Source: Bacillota bacterium (GTDB lineage: Bacteria; Bacillota; Clostridia; Peptostreptococcales; Anaerovoracaceae). From it: a DNA stretch of 44,841 bases. The position numbers were made by a program, and so were the translations under genes. The stretch covers positions 1-44,841 of the forward strand of contig JAAVYD010000040.1 in assembly GCA_022790955.1 (NCBI GenBank), in the 5' to 3' direction. The notes under the pieces were generated by a model that saw nothing but the letters and a program-made list of their open reading frames with translations, ran no database searches and was not told where the DNA came from. Positions 43,314 to 44,841 of this stretch are shown here, in pieces. Position 1 is the first letter of the stretch. Each line of letters starts with the position of its first letter.

Positions 43314-44231
43314 TTACTCTCCTGTAACGTCGGATAAAGGCTGAACGCTGATTGCTTCTTTCATCATATTCTCAAAATCAGTTTCGTTCATAGTAGCGAG
43401 AACTCCATTGAGCTTGTCTACTAATTCCGTATTGCCCTTTGCAACGGAAATACCGATATTTACATCCTCATCTGATACCTTGAACGGCTCGCTGTCTTCG
43501 CCTTCAAAGTCGATGAGTTTGAAATCAGGATAAGCTACGCATGCAGCCATTGCGGTAGGCATGTCCGTACATACGAAATCTACGCTGCCTGCATTGAGCG
43601 CTACCAGCATGTTTGGAACCGTTTCCTGCGCCGGAAGTTTATTTACCTTTGGAATCTGGTCTAAAACCTTGTACCAGATCGTATTAATCTGAGATGTGCA
43701 TTTAACGCCTTCGAGTTCGGATATCTTAGTTACGTTGGCATATTTAGAATCTTTCTTAGTAAGACCTACCACGGAAGCATAATAATATGGAGTAGTAAAA
43801 TCTACCGACTGCAGACGTTCGCTTGTAATAGACTGACCCGCTATTACGCAGTCTATTTTGCCGGACTGAACTGCTACAGGCAGAGAATCCCAGTCTATTT
43901 TGTGAATTTCAACGGTATAATCCAGCGCTTCCGCAAGTTTCTTTGCCATCATAACATCGTAGCCGTAAGCATAATCCGAAGTGCCCTTAATAGGAACAGC
44001 TCCGTTTGAATCATCGTTCTGAGCCCAGTTGTACGGAGCGTATCCGCATTCCATTCCTACTCTTAAAACCTTGGTTTTAAGCACGGAATTATCATCAGGT
44101 ACATACTCTTTTACCTTACTGTCGGAACCTGCCGCCGAAGAAGGCGTTTTATCGTCTGATCCGCAGCCTGCGAAAACAGTCATCGCTAATATCAGAACAA
44201 GAATTAAACTTAAAATTTTCTTTGTCTTCAT
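43314..44231 (-). CDS. Amino acid ABC transporter substrate-binding lipoprotein
   Basis: A 305-residue extracytoplasmic receptor. It has a signal peptide with the lipobox VFAGC, lipidated cysteine C23, then a Ser/Asp-rich linker and a family 3 solute-binding domain. VLRVGMECGYAPYNW is the first strand and ligand loop, followed by GYDVMMAKKLAEAL and DCVIAGQSITSERLQSVDFTTPYY. The Asn/Asp-rich insertion near residues 69-82 (NDDSNGAVPIKG) is somewhat unusual. The ligand is a polar or cationic amino acid, not resolved further. Start ATG with GAGAGG upstream. It is the first gene of the operon. Confidence 0.94.
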   Translation of the reverse strand: MKTKKILSLILVLILAMTVFAGCGSDDKTPSSAAGSDSKVKEYVPDDNSVLKTKVLRVGMECGYAPYNWAQNDDSNGAVPIKGTSDYAYGYDVMMAKKLAEALDYTVEIHKIDWDSLPVAVQSGKIDCVIAGQSITSERLQSVDFTTPYYYASVVGLTKKDSKYANVTKISELEGVKCTSQINTIWYKVLDQIPKVNKLPAQETVPNMLVALNAGSVDFVCTDMPTAMAACVAYPDFKLIDFEGEDSEPFKVSDEDVNIGISVAKGNTELVDKLNGVLATMNETDFENMMKEAISVQPLSDVTGE

Positions 44232-44264
44232 AAATAACCTCTCTGTTTTTTAATCTCCCGGAAA

Positions 44265-44351
44265 CGGCTGATGATTCCTGACGTTTGGTTCCGCGCACGT
44301 TGATTTAAAATCAGTATGCAGCTTTCGCCATCCTGAAAACATCATCCGCCG
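44265..44351 (-). promoter_or_regulatory. Long-range stem in the leader of the amino acid transporter
   Basis: CGGCTGATGAT (44265-44275) pairs with ATCATCCGCCG (44341-44351) at 10 of 11 positions. It encloses 65 bases with two smaller inverted repeats (TGATT/AATCA near 44301 and ACGT/ACGT at 44281-44300). It lies in the roughly 170-base leader between promoter and start codon, just ahead of the ribosome site. It could be a regulatory RNA fold, but I recognise no known riboswitch or T-box motif. Confidence 0.45.
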
Positions 44352-44406
44352 ATATCCGTTTAATTATTTTGCACAAAATAAAATTTACACATTTTTTAAC
44401 ACTTCA

Positions 44407-44434
44407 ATTATACCATCTGTACCGTTTCCGTCAA
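44407..44434 (-). promoter_or_regulatory. Promoter of the amino acid transporter operon
   Basis: TTGACG (44429-44434) and TATAAT (44407-44412) on the minus strand are separated by 16 bases. The predicted start site is about 170 bases before the lipoprotein start codon. Confidence 0.8.
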
Positions 44435-44841
44435 TTATTTATTGCGTATTTACGCGCTGTTAAAACAGAAAACTGCAAAAATTTAAATCTGCTTGCAGCT
44501 TTATGCCTGCTAATATATTACATAAATTGGATAATATCTATATTTTTACTAAATATACCATTTTGTATTTTATAACTTGATAGAATAAATACTATATTTA
44601 ACATACCGGGTTTAATATAAATTTTCTCTTAACATGCAAACCGGTTCATAATTATTTCCGCCGCAAAACCACAGATATTAATCTTACCCGTTGTGTCATT
44701 AAATTGGCTTGTTTTAGCAGTATTATAATCAATAAATAGTATTTCATGTTATGAATAACGCAATATATTGATAAACAATAAAAATGATTTATAGTAAAAT
44801 TGCAAAATGACTCATTAGATAATCATACTATTATAAATTAA
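44435..44841. other. AT-rich intergenic end of the window, no gene seen
   Basis: This stretch upstream of the transporter promoter is AT-rich with many stop codons in all frames. A short inverted pair (ACCGGGTTT near 44604 and AAACCGGT near 44638) is the only structure noticed. No gene or RNA is recognised. Confidence 0.5.

Overview
The window looks like a chromosomal segment of a low-to-moderate GC, Gram-positive-type anaerobe of the class Clostridia. The basis is a complete division and cell wall (dcw) cluster in clostridial order, a PASTA-ended class B PBP, DivIB and ZapA homologues, a MurE with the DNPRTE motif of meso-diaminopimelate ligases, Gram-positive ribosome binding sites, and TTG starts on several genes. 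I cannot place it in a genus. Nearly all genes are on the minus strand, so the operons are read from high to low coordinates.

Layout from left to right. 1-152 holds tRNA-Leu (cut by the window edge) and tRNA-Asn behind one near-perfect promoter. 576-4641 is a tightly packed group of two radical SAM proteins, a TPR protein and a DUF554 membrane protein. 4878-14052 holds argS, a DUF523/TudS-type protein, mutS2, zapA, pheT and pheS. 14439-15239 is a SpoU-family RNA methyltransferase. 15312-30763 is the dcw cluster. In transcription order it runs mraZ, rsmH, ftsL-like, pbp, murE, murF, mraY, murD, ftsW, murG, murA, divIB, ftsZ. It makes lipid II from UDP-GlcNAc and builds the division ring. It starts at a promoter followed by repeated MraZ-box-like motifs and ends at a strong terminator behind ftsZ. 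31412-33710 is an ABC-2 type exporter. 33881-36307 is a decayed prophage region around tRNA-Glu: an endolysin fragment, a holin with an early stop codon, a truncated tyrosine recombinase and three start-less gene fragments. 36259-39535 has ychF, lgt and a DUF445 protein. 39745-41395 is a redox locus: a flavin reductase broken by an amber codon, an iron-sulfur flavoprotein-like FMN reductase and a divergent HxlR regulator. 41575-44231 is a polar amino acid ABC importer with a structured leader.

The most notable non-genic signals are these. (1) Two copies of a fold-back, MITE-like element with the ends TATAGTCACC lie in inverse orientation inside the dcw cluster; one supplies the stop codon of murG. 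(2) A strongly structured multi-hairpin element lies in the pheS leader, where a T-box could have been expected but is not seen. (3) Six consecutive hairpins fill the pheS-pheT spacer. (4) Two otherwise recognisable genes are each broken by one in-frame nonsense codon. I found no CRISPR array, no complete insertion sequence and no clearly new multi-gene system. Most of the window is ordinary core genome, and the unusual signals are in the spacers and the phage scar.
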